From: Collinsella aerofaciens
GTDB taxonomy: Bacteria; Actinomycetota; Coriobacteriia; Coriobacteriales; Coriobacteriaceae
Assembly: GCF_015561195.1 (NCBI RefSeq)
Contig: NZ_JADMSU010000001.1
Location: 437,879 to 501,878 of the forward strand
Direction of reading: 5' to 3'
DNA: 64,000 nt
A program made the position numbers and the translations under genes. Below the pieces are notes generated by a model. That model did no database searches and was not told the DNA's origin. It worked only from the letters and a program-made list of their open reading frames with translations. This document shows, in pieces, positions 34,564 through 42,995 of this stretch. Within the stretch, counting starts at the first letter, position 1; every line of letters starts with the position of its first letter.

Positions 34564-35754
34564 ATGGACATCAACGCACGCAACATAGCAACGCCCGCCG
34601 TGGCCACGTCGACGGCGACCAACAGCAAGCCCGACCCCGCCCCCGCCCCCGTCGTGGGGCGCTTTGCCCCGTCGCCCTCGGGCCGCATGCACCTGGGCAA
34701 CGTGTTCAGCTGCCTGTGTGCGTGGCTTTCGGCCCGCAGCCAGGGCGGCAGCATCGTGTTGCGCATCGAAGACCTGGACGATCGCTGCAAGCGCCCGGAA
34801 CTTGCCGCTCAATTGATTGACGACCTGGCCTGGCTGGGGCTGGAGTGGGACGAAGGCCCCTACTATCAGCACGATCGCCTAGACCTGTACGAGAGCGCCC
34901 TGCGCCAGTTGCAATACGCCGGCCTCACCTATCCCTGCTTTTGCACACGCGCCGAGCTCCACGCCGCGAGTGCACCGCACGCGAGCGACGGCACGCCCAT
35001 CTACCGTGGCGCCTGCCGAAGTCTTTCGGCCGAGGAGGTTGCCCGCCGCAGCATCCTGCGCGCCCCAGCCACGCGTCTGTGCGTGCCCACCGTCGATGAC
35101 CTCGCAGACGACGTGATCGAATTCGTGGACCGCACGTACGGCGCCCAATGCGAGGCACTCGCTACCGAGTGCGGCGATTTTTTGGTGCGCCGCAGCGACG
35201 GCGTGTTTGCCTATCAGCTAGCCGTGGTGGTCGACGACGCCGCCATGGGTATTACCGAGATCGTACGCGGATGCGACCTGCTTGGCTCCACGCCGCGCCA
35301 AATCTATCTGCAGCATCTGCTGGGACTGCCCACGCCGCACTACGCGCACATCCCGCTACTCATGGCACCGGACGGCCGCCGCCTTTCCAAACGAGACCGC
35401 GATCTGGACTTGGGCGAACTCCGCGCCCGCTTTGGCACATCCGAGGCACTGTTGGGCTGGCTCGCCGGGCAAACAGGCATCGCGCCGGACACCACGCCGC
35501 GTACCGCCGAGCAATTGGTCGAGCACTTTAGCTGGGATATTATCCGCGCGCACCGGGAAAACATCGTTATGGATGAAAGGACAAACATGCAACAGACGGC
35601 AGCCCGCCCTGACGAGCGCCTCAATAGCGACATTGCCAAAGTATCAACAACTCATCTTTCACCAGAGGAGTTCGATGCGTTTTGCGAGATACTTGACTCC
35701 CCCATGCCTGAAGCTACGAAAACGTTACTCGAGCGCAAGTCAGCTTGGGAGTAA
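34564..35754 (+). CDS. gluQ: Glutamyl-Q tRNA(Asp) synthetase-like protein with antitoxin-like tail
   Basis: 396 residues. Class I synthetase core: RFAPSPSGRMHLGNV with the HIGH-type HLGN at 43-46, the GluQ zinc pattern CFC...Y..AC near 117-143, and LSKRDRDLDL as the KMSKS motif. GluQ glutamylates queuosine in tRNA-Asp and lacks the anticodon-binding domain of GltX. Family members end near residue 330-340. Here a tail from about 342 reads HLSPEEFDAFCEILDSP and LLERKSAWE, matching the C-terminal, toxin-binding half of DUF1778 (TacA-type) antitoxins. A 28-residue Ala/Thr/Pro N-terminal extension may be untranslated in part. Confidence 0.85.
   Translation: MDINARNIATPAVATSTATNSKPDPAPAPVVGRFAPSPSGRMHLGNVFSCLCAWLSARSQGGSIVLRIEDLDDRCKRPELAAQLIDDLAWLGLEWDEGPYYQHDRLDLYESALRQLQYAGLTYPCFCTRAELHAASAPHASDGTPIYRGACRSLSAEEVARRSILRAPATRLCVPTVDDLADDVIEFVDRTYGAQCEALATECGDFLVRRSDGVFAYQLAVVVDDAAMGITEIVRGCDLLGSTPRQIYLQHLLGLPTPHYAHIPLLMAPDGRRLSKRDRDLDLGELRARFGTSEALLGWLAGQTGIAPDTTPRTAEQLVEHFSWDIIRAHRENIVMDERTNMQQTAARPDERLNSDIAKVSTTHLSPEEFDAFCEILDSPMPEATKTLLERKSAWE
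35587..35754 (+). other. In-frame antitoxin (DUF1778/TacA) remnant at the gluQ 3' end
   Basis: Encodes MQQTAARPDERLNSD then KVSTTHLSPEEFDAF and LLERKSAWE, in frame with gluQ. It has its own AAAGGA six bases before an ATG at 35587, so a 55-residue product could also be made alone. The RHH DNA-binding core of a full antitoxin is missing. Just after the stop, another frame reads PLSKPVLVRHEA, a possible stub of the expected GNAT toxin's start; no toxin ORF follows. Confidence 0.6.
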
Positions 35755-35805
35755 ACCCCTTAGCAAGCCGGTTTTGGTTCGTCACGAAGCCCAAACGCCC
35801 CGCCC

Positions 35806-36531
35806 CTACGCAACATCCCAGGGCTGGAGTTCGTCGCCCAGGCGAACGATGCAGTCGTAGAGCACGGTATGGCGCTCGGCCGGGTTGGCATCCCGATGAA
35901 AATGCCCGTAGTACCAGCGCTTGTAGTCCAAGCGGTCTTCCAGCTCATCGAAAAATGCCGTAAGCCGATCGACAGCGGGGTAATTCCAGCCAGGCGCCGG
36001 ATAGAGCGTGGGCGAGAGCATGCGCGTTGAGCAGGTGTGGGTGATCACGTAGTCGACCTTCCAGCCCACGCTATCGAGCTTGGCCCGCGCTTCCTCAAAG
36101 CTGCGCTCACTCGGCAGCTCATGCGGCCACCAGCTGGAATACGGAATGCGGTATTCCTTGTCCACGCTCGTGGCACCGCCCATGGTAAAGATCGTTGAGC
36201 CGTCGAGCTCAAAAACCTCGCCGCGCGTCAGGCGGCGGATGGACGAAGTATCCGACAGGCGCTGCGTCAGCCCGCCGTGCCACGGCTCCATGGGGCGCTC
36301 CGCCCAATGGTCGTAGCGCTCGTGGTTGCCGTCGACAAACAGCACGGTATAGGGGCGCGACTCCAGCCAAGCGATGTCGGCACATTCCTCGGCAGAGAAA
36401 TCCCACGGAAAGCCAAAGTCGCCGGCAATGATGAGATAGTCGTCGCTCGTCAGGCTTTCCCCAAGATCCCAATCGCGCAGCTTTTGCATGTCGAGGCCGC
36501 CGTGAATATCGCCCGTCACATAGACCGTCAT
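35806..36531 (-). CDS. Calcineurin-like metallophosphoesterase
   Basis: 241 residues. Metal motifs of the family in order: TGDIHGG (Asp and His near 8-10), AGDFGFPWD, DGNHE, and THTCST plus GHFH near the C-terminus. The FGFPWD and GGATSVDKEYRIP stretches are typical of an uncharacterised bacterial subgroup. Substrate unknown. The ATG at 36531 is chosen because the first beta strand begins there, although the ribosome site is weak. Monocistronic. Confidence 0.88.
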   Translation of the reverse strand: MTVYVTGDIHGGLDMQKLRDWDLGESLTSDDYLIIAGDFGFPWDFSAEECADIAWLESRPYTVLFVDGNHERYDHWAERPMEPWHGGLTQRLSDTSSIRRLTRGEVFELDGSTIFTMGGATSVDKEYRIPYSSWWPHELPSERSFEEARAKLDSVGWKVDYVITHTCSTRMLSPTLYPAPGWNYPAVDRLTAFFDELEDRLDYKRWYYGHFHRDANPAERHTVLYDCIVRLGDELQPWDVA

Positions 36532-36616
36532 CGGATCACCACTTCCCTGTAAGTCGCTAGTCCACATTCTGCACGATCACTAAGCCAACCGTTCCAGCCC
36601 TTCCATCCCTTAGGGC

Positions 36617-36856
36617 TTACCCCTCGTTCTTCCATCCAAACGGGTCAAACACCCAAAAGACCAGATCGAGCACGCCGCCGGTCGCCATGGCGCCGGCAAG
36701 GGCTATGCAAACGTGCAGGGAACTGGCACTTCGAAGCACGTCGAATGGCCCCAGAACAGCCAGCAGCGCGACCGCTGCGCCGGCAAGGCACAACGCGAGG
36801 CACGGCCCCGCGTCCTTGACGCACCTCTTTGCGAGATGCTTGGTGTTGTCGCTCAT
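36617..36856 (-). CDS. Small two-helix membrane protein of unknown function
   Basis: 79 residues starting MSDNTKHLAKRC. Two hydrophobic segments (about 21-42 and 49-70) and a short polar end (FDPFGWKNEG). AAGGAG lies 11 bases before the chosen ATG; longer in-frame starts are less convincing. It stands upstream of, and divergent from, the helicase gene. No family recognised. Confidence 0.6.
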   Translation of the reverse strand: MSDNTKHLAKRCVKDAGPCLALCLAGAAVALLAVLGPFDVLRSASSLHVCIALAGAMATGGVLDLVFWVFDPFGWKNEG

Positions 36857-37057
36857 CGGTATCAAACTCCTTAGAGGGTCGTTGTTCAGATGCATGCCGC
36901 CGCGGCGGAGCATGGTGGCAGGGTAAGTGTCGCATGTCGTGCGGACACGTCCGAAAGCTCGCGCCAAACCGCCAATCTTAATCGTCATACGCCCAAAATA
37001 CGAACGATCGATCTGTTATCCTGGCGCCAACATAGTCTTTCGAAAGGTTTGGCCGGG

Positions 37058-39664
37058 ATGACTACGCAGCAGCAGATTGATATTGAATTCGACTCGCTCG
37101 CACGCGAGAACGATTCACCCAAGCTCATCGCCAACTCGAAGGCGACAGGCGGAACACTACTATCCGTTATCAAGGAGCAGCTCTCAACCTGCAGCTCTTT
37201 TGACTTTTGCGTAGCGTTTGTTGCAGACGGCGGCCTGCAGATTCTGGTCGAAGCATTTCAAGAACTCAAACGGCGTGGCATCAAGGGCAGGCTGCTCACG
37301 TCCACCTATCTCAATTTCAACTCACCCGATGCCTTTCGCAAGCTCCTGGAATACGACAACATAGAAGTTCGCGTATTCCAGGGTAATTTGCATGCCAAGG
37401 GATACATTTTTGATAAGGGCGAAACCAGCACGGTCATCGTCGGCAGCTCGAACATGACGCAGACCGCCCTCACCTGCAATAAAGAATGGAACGTGCTGTA
37501 CCAGACCGTTGAAAACAGCCGCTTGCTCGGAGAGCTTAGAGGTGAGTTCAATTCGCTGTGGAGTGACGCCTCGACTGTTGCGCTTTCCCAAGACTGGATT
37601 GAGAACTATGCCGCATATCGATCGGCGCGTCCGCCAAAGCCCAAATCGAAACCGACGTTCCAGGCAGCTGTTAGCCCAACCACGAACGACCTCGAAGAAA
37701 TCAAGCCCAATAAAATGCAGCAGCGCGCCCTTGAGGCGCTCGGTGCAATCCACCGCAAGGGCGAGACTCGCGCCCTGCTGGTCTCGGCAACAGGCACTGG
37801 CAAGACCTTCCTTTCGGCGTTCGATGTGCTCGCAACTAAACCCCGGCGCGTCCTCTTTCTTGCGCACCGCCGGCGCATTATCGACGCTTCCCGTGCAAGC
37901 TACGAACGGCTCTTAGGTAGTACCTATATGTTCGACACCTATCAAACTGGCAAGAATACAAGCGATGCTACCTGTGTGTTTGCCATGTGTTCTTCGGTCG
38001 CCAAACATCTGAGCGATTTCCGTCCCGATGAGTTCGACTACATCGTCATCGACGAGGCCCACCGCACGGGATCTCAGGGCTACCAATCCATCATGTCGCA
38101 CTTTACGCCTCGGTTTTATCTGGGCATGACCGCTACACCCAATCGCACCGACGGCTATGACGTCTTTGCCCTTTTCAATCACGTCATCGCATTCCAGATC
38201 ACGCTGCAGGACGCTTTGTCCGAGGAGATGCTAGCCCCCTTCCATTATTTTGGCATTCACGATCTGGAGATTGACGATGAGACGGTCGAAAATACCGCCC
38301 TGTTCGGGCGCTTAACGTCCGACGAGCGTGTGCGTCACATCACCGAGAAGATCGAAGAATATAGCGTCACCAAAAGCAGCCGCAGGGGCTTAATTTTCTG
38401 CAATCGAAACGCCGAGGCCAAAGAACTGTCGCGCAAATTCAACGCTCTCGGATATCGAACGGCTGCGATTAGCGGTCAAGATCCCGATGAAGTCCGCGAT
38501 GCCGTTATCAGCCGACTTGAAGCCGGCGAGCTCGAGTATATTTTCTCGGTCGATATCATGAACGAAGGCGTCGACATCCCCTCGCTCAATCAGATCATCA
38601 TGCTTCGACGCACCGACTCCGCAATCATCTTTATTCAACAGCTCGGACGAGGTTTGCGTCTGAATGATGGTAAGGAATACGCGCTGGTGCTCGACTTTAT
38701 TGGCAACTACCAGAGCAACTTCTTGGTGCCCATCGCGCTTTCGGGTGACAAAACGTACAACAAAGATCGCCTGCGTCGACTCGTCCAAGAGGGCGATTCG
38801 ACGATCCCCGGATGCTCGACCGTGAGCTTCGATCGTATTTCCGAGGCACGCATCTACAAGGCCATCGATGGCGGCGATTTCACCTCCGTCAGGTTTTTGA
38901 AAAACGAATATCTCGACTTGCGCCAGAAACTCGGCAAAATTCCCTCGCTGCTCGAATTTGATCGTAACGGCTCCATCGATCCGCTGCTTATCTTCAAGAA
39001 TAGCGGCCTGGGGTCCTACCACGCATTTCTATCCAAATACGAGCCGGACTACACGGTTCAATTTTCCTCTGATCAAACCAAAATTCTCAAATTTATTTCT
39101 CAAAAGCTCGCCGCGGGCAAGCGTTTCGAAGACCTCTATTTGCTTCAAACGCTCGTCGAAGCCGGACACGAGGGCTACCGGCATATGCGCGAGGCTGCGC
39201 TTAGGAACTACCACACACAGCTTAAGGACAGCGCCGTTAGGTCGGCAATCACAGTCCTTAAGGGCGACTTTGCCACTCCCAAGGATTTCGTTTCCCTGCT
39301 TATTGACGATGGATGCGGACCTCGTCTGACCGAAGCGTTTGCGACCGCTCTGCGCAACGTAGAGTTCAAGCGTCAGATTCTCGAGGTGCTGGATTTTGGC
39401 ATTGCGCGTAACCGACTCGACTATGCCGAGACGTACCAAAACACAAATTTCGTTCTCAACGCCAAGTACACGTACGAAGAAGTTTGCCGCTTGATGAACT
39501 GGGAAAAGAACATCAACGGCCAAAATCTTGGCGGCTACTTCTACGACGAGAAGACCAATACATTCCCCGTGTTTATTAACTATGACAAGGCACCCGACAT
39601 TAGTGAGTCAATTCAGTATGAAGACCGCTTTGTTTCGCCGAGTAAGCTAGTTGCATATCTCTAA
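37058..39664 (+). CDS. PLD-nuclease/SF2 helicase with DUF3427-type C-terminus, frameshifted near the end
   Basis: 868 residues up to a TAA at 39662. Domains: phospholipase D-type nuclease with one HKD motif (His112-x-Lys114 in NLHAKGYIF and GSSN 129-132); SF2 helicase with Walker A ATGTGKT (244-250), DEAH 332-335, GMTATP 356-361, a C-terminal helicase lobe with QLGRGLR; then a DUF3427-like region. The expected end of that domain continues in the +1 frame at 39660-39935, so the gene is either interrupted or read through by frameshifting. Proteins of this build are common in defence islands; the sequence here is also AT-richer than the flanks. ATG 37058 chosen by conservation; GAAAGG lies 11 bases upstream. 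Confidence 0.88.
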   Translation: MTTQQQIDIEFDSLARENDSPKLIANSKATGGTLLSVIKEQLSTCSSFDFCVAFVADGGLQILVEAFQELKRRGIKGRLLTSTYLNFNSPDAFRKLLEYDNIEVRVFQGNLHAKGYIFDKGETSTVIVGSSNMTQTALTCNKEWNVLYQTVENSRLLGELRGEFNSLWSDASTVALSQDWIENYAAYRSARPPKPKSKPTFQAAVSPTTNDLEEIKPNKMQQRALEALGAIHRKGETRALLVSATGTGKTFLSAFDVLATKPRRVLFLAHRRRIIDASRASYERLLGSTYMFDTYQTGKNTSDATCVFAMCSSVAKHLSDFRPDEFDYIVIDEAHRTGSQGYQSIMSHFTPRFYLGMTATPNRTDGYDVFALFNHVIAFQITLQDALSEEMLAPFHYFGIHDLEIDDETVENTALFGRLTSDERVRHITEKIEEYSVTKSSRRGLIFCNRNAEAKELSRKFNALGYRTAAISGQDPDEVRDAVISRLEAGELEYIFSVDIMNEGVDIPSLNQIIMLRRTDSAIIFIQQLGRGLRLNDGKEYALVLDFIGNYQSNFLVPIALSGDKTYNKDRLRRLVQEGDSTIPGCSTVSFDRISEARIYKAIDGGDFTSVRFLKNEYLDLRQKLGKIPSLLEFDRNGSIDPLLIFKNSGLGSYHAFLSKYEPDYTVQFSSDQTKILKFISQKLAAGKRFEDLYLLQTLVEAGHEGYRHMREAALRNYHTQLKDSAVRSAITVLKGDFATPKDFVSLLIDDGCGPRLTEAFATALRNVEFKRQILEVLDFGIARNRLDYAETYQNTNFVLNAKYTYEEVCRLMNWEKNINGQNLGGYFYDEKTNTFPVFINYDKAPDISESIQYEDRFVSPSKLVAYL

Positions 39665-39935
39665 GAACAATCGCACGCTCAACTCCCCCGAGATTCAGCG
39701 ACTGCAGGCATGGCCGGGCAACGGGCTAAAGACGTATTTGTTTATGCGCAAGAACAAGGACGATAAGGGTGGCAAGGAATTTTACTTCCTAGGCGAAATG
39801 CATCCGACTGGCGAGTTCAAAACTATTAAAACTAAGAGCGGCGACAACGCCGTCGAAATCGAATATGAACTCAATGCGCCCGTGCGCCAGGACATTTACG
39901 AGTTTATGCTCAGCGATCTGAGTGAAGCCGAGTAA
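39660..39935 (+). pseudogene. Displaced C-terminal end of the DUF3427 helicase (+1 frame)
   Basis: Encodes SKNNRTLNSPEIQRLQ and then GGKEFYFLGEMHPTGEF to APVRQDIYEFMLSDL, which is the usual end of DUF3427 proteins. Skipping one base (C at 39659) after the TAT codon joins VAY to SKNN exactly. The junction TAT-CTC-TAA-G resembles the TAT-CTT-TGA-C frameshift site of bacterial prfB, but has no upstream SD-like AGGGGG. No ribosome site makes it an independent gene. Confidence 0.75.
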
Positions 39936-39977
39936 AAAAAGGAGCGAGTCGTCATGTGGCGCCCGCTCCTTTTTTAC
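39936..39977. terminator. Bidirectional terminator between helicase and mutT
   Basis: AAAAAGGAGCG / CGCTCCTTTTTT with T tracts on both strands, between convergent genes. Confidence 0.85.
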
Positions 39978-40369
39978 TTAAGCCCGAGCTTTTTTTCGAG
40001 CTCCTTGACGACTTTAACGTCCGCCGGAAGCCAGTCGACATTCCACAGGTTATTGGTATCGAGCCACTTCATATCCTCGTGGGCGTGCTCTTTGAACTCG
40101 CCCGAAAGGATGCTTGCTAGATAGCACTGCATCGACAGATGAAACGTCTCGTAATCGTGCTCAACCGTGCACAAATGCTCGAGGTTGCCAATCGTGACCT
40201 CGAGTTCTTCCTGAATTTCGCGCACGATCGCTTGCTCGCCCGTTTCGCCCGGCTCGAGCTTTCCACCCGGAAACTCCCAGCCGTCTTTAAACTCGCCATA
40301 ACCGCGCTGGCAGCTCAGGATTTTCCCGTCCTTCTGAATAATCGCTGCTGCAACATTGATTGATTTCAT
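39974..40369 (-). CDS. mutT: Nudix hydrolase, MutT-like (8-oxo-dGTP diphosphatase type)
   Basis: 131 residues, the usual MutT length. Nudix box from Gly36: GGKLEPGETGEQAIVREIQE followed by EL, matching G-x5-E-x7-R-E-x2-E-E-x-G/x. The WEFPGGK lead-in and SCQRGYGEFKDG are like E. coli MutT. Probable nucleotide-pool cleaning; the exact substrate is not decided by sequence. Convergent with the PLD-helicase. Confidence 0.88.
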   Translation of the reverse strand: MKSINVAAAIIQKDGKILSCQRGYGEFKDGWEFPGGKLEPGETGEQAIVREIQEELEVTIGNLEHLCTVEHDYETFHLSMQCYLASILSGEFKEHAHEDMKWLDTNNLWNVDWLPADVKVVKELEKKLGLK

Positions 40370-40466
40370 AACCAGTTATCACCTCTCCAGTTGAGCCCAA
40401 CCAGTATAGGTGATCGACACAGGCCTGCGCTGCGGAACGCCATAAGAGTCAGCTTGCATATTCACA

Positions 40467-41114
40467 CTACCCGTTCAGTACCATCAGCAAAGGCCTCATC
40501 AGCTCGCGTCGTTTGGCGGTTTTAGAGTTCTCTTCTACAAGACCTCTCAGCCGCTGCGTATCGAGCCCACGTCCAAGAGCATCGTGATAGGCATCGATAA
40601 TTAATGAGGGGTCCTCGCAATCGAGACAAAGATCAACAAGCGTGCGCTCGGGTTTAGTTACCGGCAGGCCGTCGAGCCAAACGATATCCCGCTCGGCAAT
40701 CTCGCGCTTTACAAAAGAAAGGGATTCGTTTCTTGTGTTGATACGCATGGGCGCGGTCATCCTATAGGGGGACAGATAGAAATCGCCTATTTGCTGTAGG
40801 TTCGCCGCCGTCGTACCGCTCACGGCGATGCCATCCCACCGGCGTTTTCTCTCCCACGCGCAAAGGGAGGGATTGGTGAGCTTCCAAAAAGCGTTGAGCT
40901 CGTCGGTGTCTCGGCGCTGTGTCCCAGACATCCGGTAGGCGCCGTGGCATATCCGTTCAAGACGTCCCGCACGACATGAGTGTGCCAGCGCATCTCGAGA
41001 GATGTCCATGCGAGCCGCCTGAGCTGTGGTGAACACGCCCTCGCTCTCGGAGAGCTCGCTTATCGCCGTTATGTTGCTAAAGTACTTTATGTTGCGATTG
41101 TAGGATATTTTCAT
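40467..41114 (-). CDS. AbiEi-family antitoxin-like protein, orphan
   Basis: 215 residues. Residues 17-63 form the N-terminal winged helix of AbiEi proteins (SEGVFTTAQAARMDISRDAL then GRLERICHGAYRM), and the PERTLVDLC motif in the middle is also typical of the family. In type IV systems AbiEi represses the operon and counteracts the AbiEii nucleotidyltransferase. No toxin gene follows: 97 bases downstream lies mutT, and the 5' side is a repeat. So it is an orphan, or acts elsewhere. The composition is AT-richer than average. No clear ribosome site before the ATG. Confidence 0.85.
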   Translation of the reverse strand: MKISYNRNIKYFSNITAISELSESEGVFTTAQAARMDISRDALAHSCRAGRLERICHGAYRMSGTQRRDTDELNAFWKLTNPSLCAWERKRRWDGIAVSGTTAANLQQIGDFYLSPYRMTAPMRINTRNESLSFVKREIAERDIVWLDGLPVTKPERTLVDLCLDCEDPSLIIDAYHDALGRGLDTQRLRGLVEENSKTAKRRELMRPLLMVLNG

Positions 41115-41209
41115 ACTTTTGCAACGTGGTTTTGATCCATGCGATCCATACGCTTTTCTTATCCCATTTCTGCCGCCGGCTTGTTACCGGCTCACCATCC
41201 CCAGCTATC

Positions 41210-41390
41210 GAGGTCTAATACTTTTCCGGAAAAGTGAGCGTCTGTTTTTGGACCCCTGAAGCATCCGCATTTTTCGTCGGCAAAATCGCAGGATTCCAGT
41301 ATCGAAACCGCAGGAAACGGCACCTTTAAAGTGTCGATGCTTCGGGGGTCCGATTTAGCTCGTTCACTTCTCGGAAAAGTATTAGACCTC
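41210..41390. repeat. 181-bp palindromic element (copy 1)
   Basis: Outer arms GAGGTCTAATACTTTTCC / GGAAAAGTATTAGACCTC, inner arms GGACCCCTGAAGCATCCGCA / GTCGATGCTTCGGGGGTCC, and a loop with two AAACCGCAGGA-like repeats. Copy 2 is at 44240-44421. It occupies most of the 491-base gap upstream of the DUF4342 gene; the remainder holds the probable promoter of that gene (ACTATAGAG near 41493). Confidence 0.85.
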
Positions 41391-41605
41391 GCTGCTAGCC
41401 ACCTAGAAGGGCACCTCTCCCTTCCTCACTGCCACCCAAAAACTCATCCAACATTAATCTTGGCTCAAGAATCGCTTAATCTATAACCTGCACTATAGAG
41501 TTCGACCAAGGGCGGGGCGGCACCGCGCAACGCAGGCCGCCGAACGCAACGCTCGCGCCCGGGCAGATCGCCCGGCGTCGCGCCCATCGAACGAAAGGAC
41601 AGGTC

Positions 41606-42148
41606 ATGGACGACCTCGAAAAAGTTGAAACCATCCGCACCAAGTGCAACGTGAGTTACACCGATGCCAAGGCGGCGCTCGACGCTGCCGACGGCAACGT
41701 TTTGGATGCCATCATTTGGCTCGAGTCGCAGGGCAAGACCCAGACCACATCGGCGCATGCCGCCACCGAGTCCGCGCCAGTCGATGAACCCTCGGCCGAA
41801 ATGGTCGCCGCGCAGGCGGCCTATGAGAAGTCGAGCGAAAAGACCGACTTCTCCAAGAAGATGGATAGCGTGTGGGGGTACCTCAAAAAGCTCTTCCGCC
41901 TGAGTCTGGACACCAAGTTTATCGCCACGCGCCGCGATGCGATCATCCTCAACATCCCCATCCTGATCCCCATCGTCGCGCTGTTTGCCTGGGGCGCCAC
42001 GATATGGCTGATGTTGATTGGCCTGTTCTTTGGCATGCGCTACCGCATCGACAGCGACGGCGACGTGCCCGGCAGTATCAACAACCTTATGGATAGCGCT
42101 GCCAACGCCGCGGACGACATCAAGCAAAATCTCAACGACGACAAGTAA
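41606..42148 (+). CDS. DUF4342 protein with UBA-like N-terminus
   Basis: 180 residues. Residues 1-45 (DDLEKVETIRTKCNVSYTDA then NVLDAIIWLESQGK) form a UBA/TS-N-like three-helix domain. A linker follows, then KLFRLSLDTKFIATRRDAIILNIPIL and two adjoining hydrophobic helices (about 112-155), the DUF4342 pattern, ending in a short cytoplasmic tail. Function unknown. AAAGGACAGGTC precedes the ATG. It lies 18 bases before the response regulator gene in the same direction, so probably one operon with the two-component system. Confidence 0.85.
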   Translation: MDDLEKVETIRTKCNVSYTDAKAALDAADGNVLDAIIWLESQGKTQTTSAHAATESAPVDEPSAEMVAAQAAYEKSSEKTDFSKKMDSVWGYLKKLFRLSLDTKFIATRRDAIILNIPILIPIVALFAWGATIWLMLIGLFFGMRYRIDSDGDVPGSINNLMDSAANAADDIKQNLNDDK

Positions 42149-42166
42149 TCGCAGACGGGGGCACGC

Positions 42167-42943
42167 ATGGCACGGATCCTGATCGTAGAGGACGAAGAGA
42201 AAATCGCCCGCTTTGTGACGCTCGAGCTGGAGCACGAAGGCTACCAGGTGAAGCACGCCGGCGATGGCCGCACCGCCGTGGATCTGGCGCTGGAGCGCGA
42301 CTACGATCTGATTCTGCTCGATGTACTGTTGCCGCAGCTCAACGGCATGGAGGTGCTGCGGCGCATACGCAAGCACAAGGATGTGCCGGTGATCATGGTC
42401 ACCGCGCGCGATGCCGTGATGGACAAGGTGGCCGGGCTCGATGCCGGCGCCGATGATTACCTGACCAAGCCGTTTGCGATTGAGGAGCTGTTCGCACGGA
42501 TCCGCGTGGCGCTGAAGCGCGCTGAGGCCATACGGGCGGCTTCGGGCGCGGTCGGCACCGGTGCCGGGGCGGGCGCTACGGGTGCCGGTACCGCCGCGAC
42601 GTCCCCGGCTGGCGACTCGGCCAAGACCTCTGCCTCGCCCTCCCCCGCCACGCTCGCCGTGGGCTCGGTTGCGCTCGACCCCGACCGCCGCGAAGTTACG
42701 GTCGGTGGCTCGCCCATCGCGCTCACGGCTCGCGAGTTCGATGTCCTCGCCCTGCTTATAGCACACGCCGGCACCGTGCTCACGCGTGAGCGTATCGCGC
42801 ACGAGGCGCTGGGCTACGAATACGTGGGCGACACCAACAACGTCGATGTGCACATCGCGCACCTGCGTGCCAAGATCGAAGACGCCGGCGGTGCCCGCAT
42901 CATCCAGACCGTGCGCGGGGTGGGCTATGTCTGCCGCGTGTAA
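42167..42943 (+). CDS. OmpR-family response regulator with long linker
   Basis: 258 residues. Receiver with Glu8-Asp9-Glu10, phosphoacceptor Asp52 (ILLDVLLPQLNG) and LTKPFAIEELF. A 40-residue Gly/Ala/Ser/Pro linker (about 125-165) is much longer than usual, then the winged helix (LTAREFDVLALLI, RERIAHEALGY, NNVDVHIAHLRAKIE). Followed directly by its kinase. Confidence 0.93.
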   Translation: MARILIVEDEEKIARFVTLELEHEGYQVKHAGDGRTAVDLALERDYDLILLDVLLPQLNGMEVLRRIRKHKDVPVIMVTARDAVMDKVAGLDAGADDYLTKPFAIEELFARIRVALKRAEAIRAASGAVGTGAGAGATGAGTAATSPAGDSAKTSASPSPATLAVGSVALDPDRREVTVGGSPIALTAREFDVLALLIAHAGTVLTRERIAHEALGYEYVGDTNNVDVHIAHLRAKIEDAGGARIIQTVRGVGYVCRV

Positions 42944-42995
42944 CGCCGAGGCCAAGCGCGTCACCTCCATCGCCCGCGCCATCAACAGGAGCTAT

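Noticed and set aside
39651-39935. Independent 94-aa gene after the helicase
   Set aside because: TTG start without ribosome site, and its sequence continues the helicase's conserved C-terminal domain.
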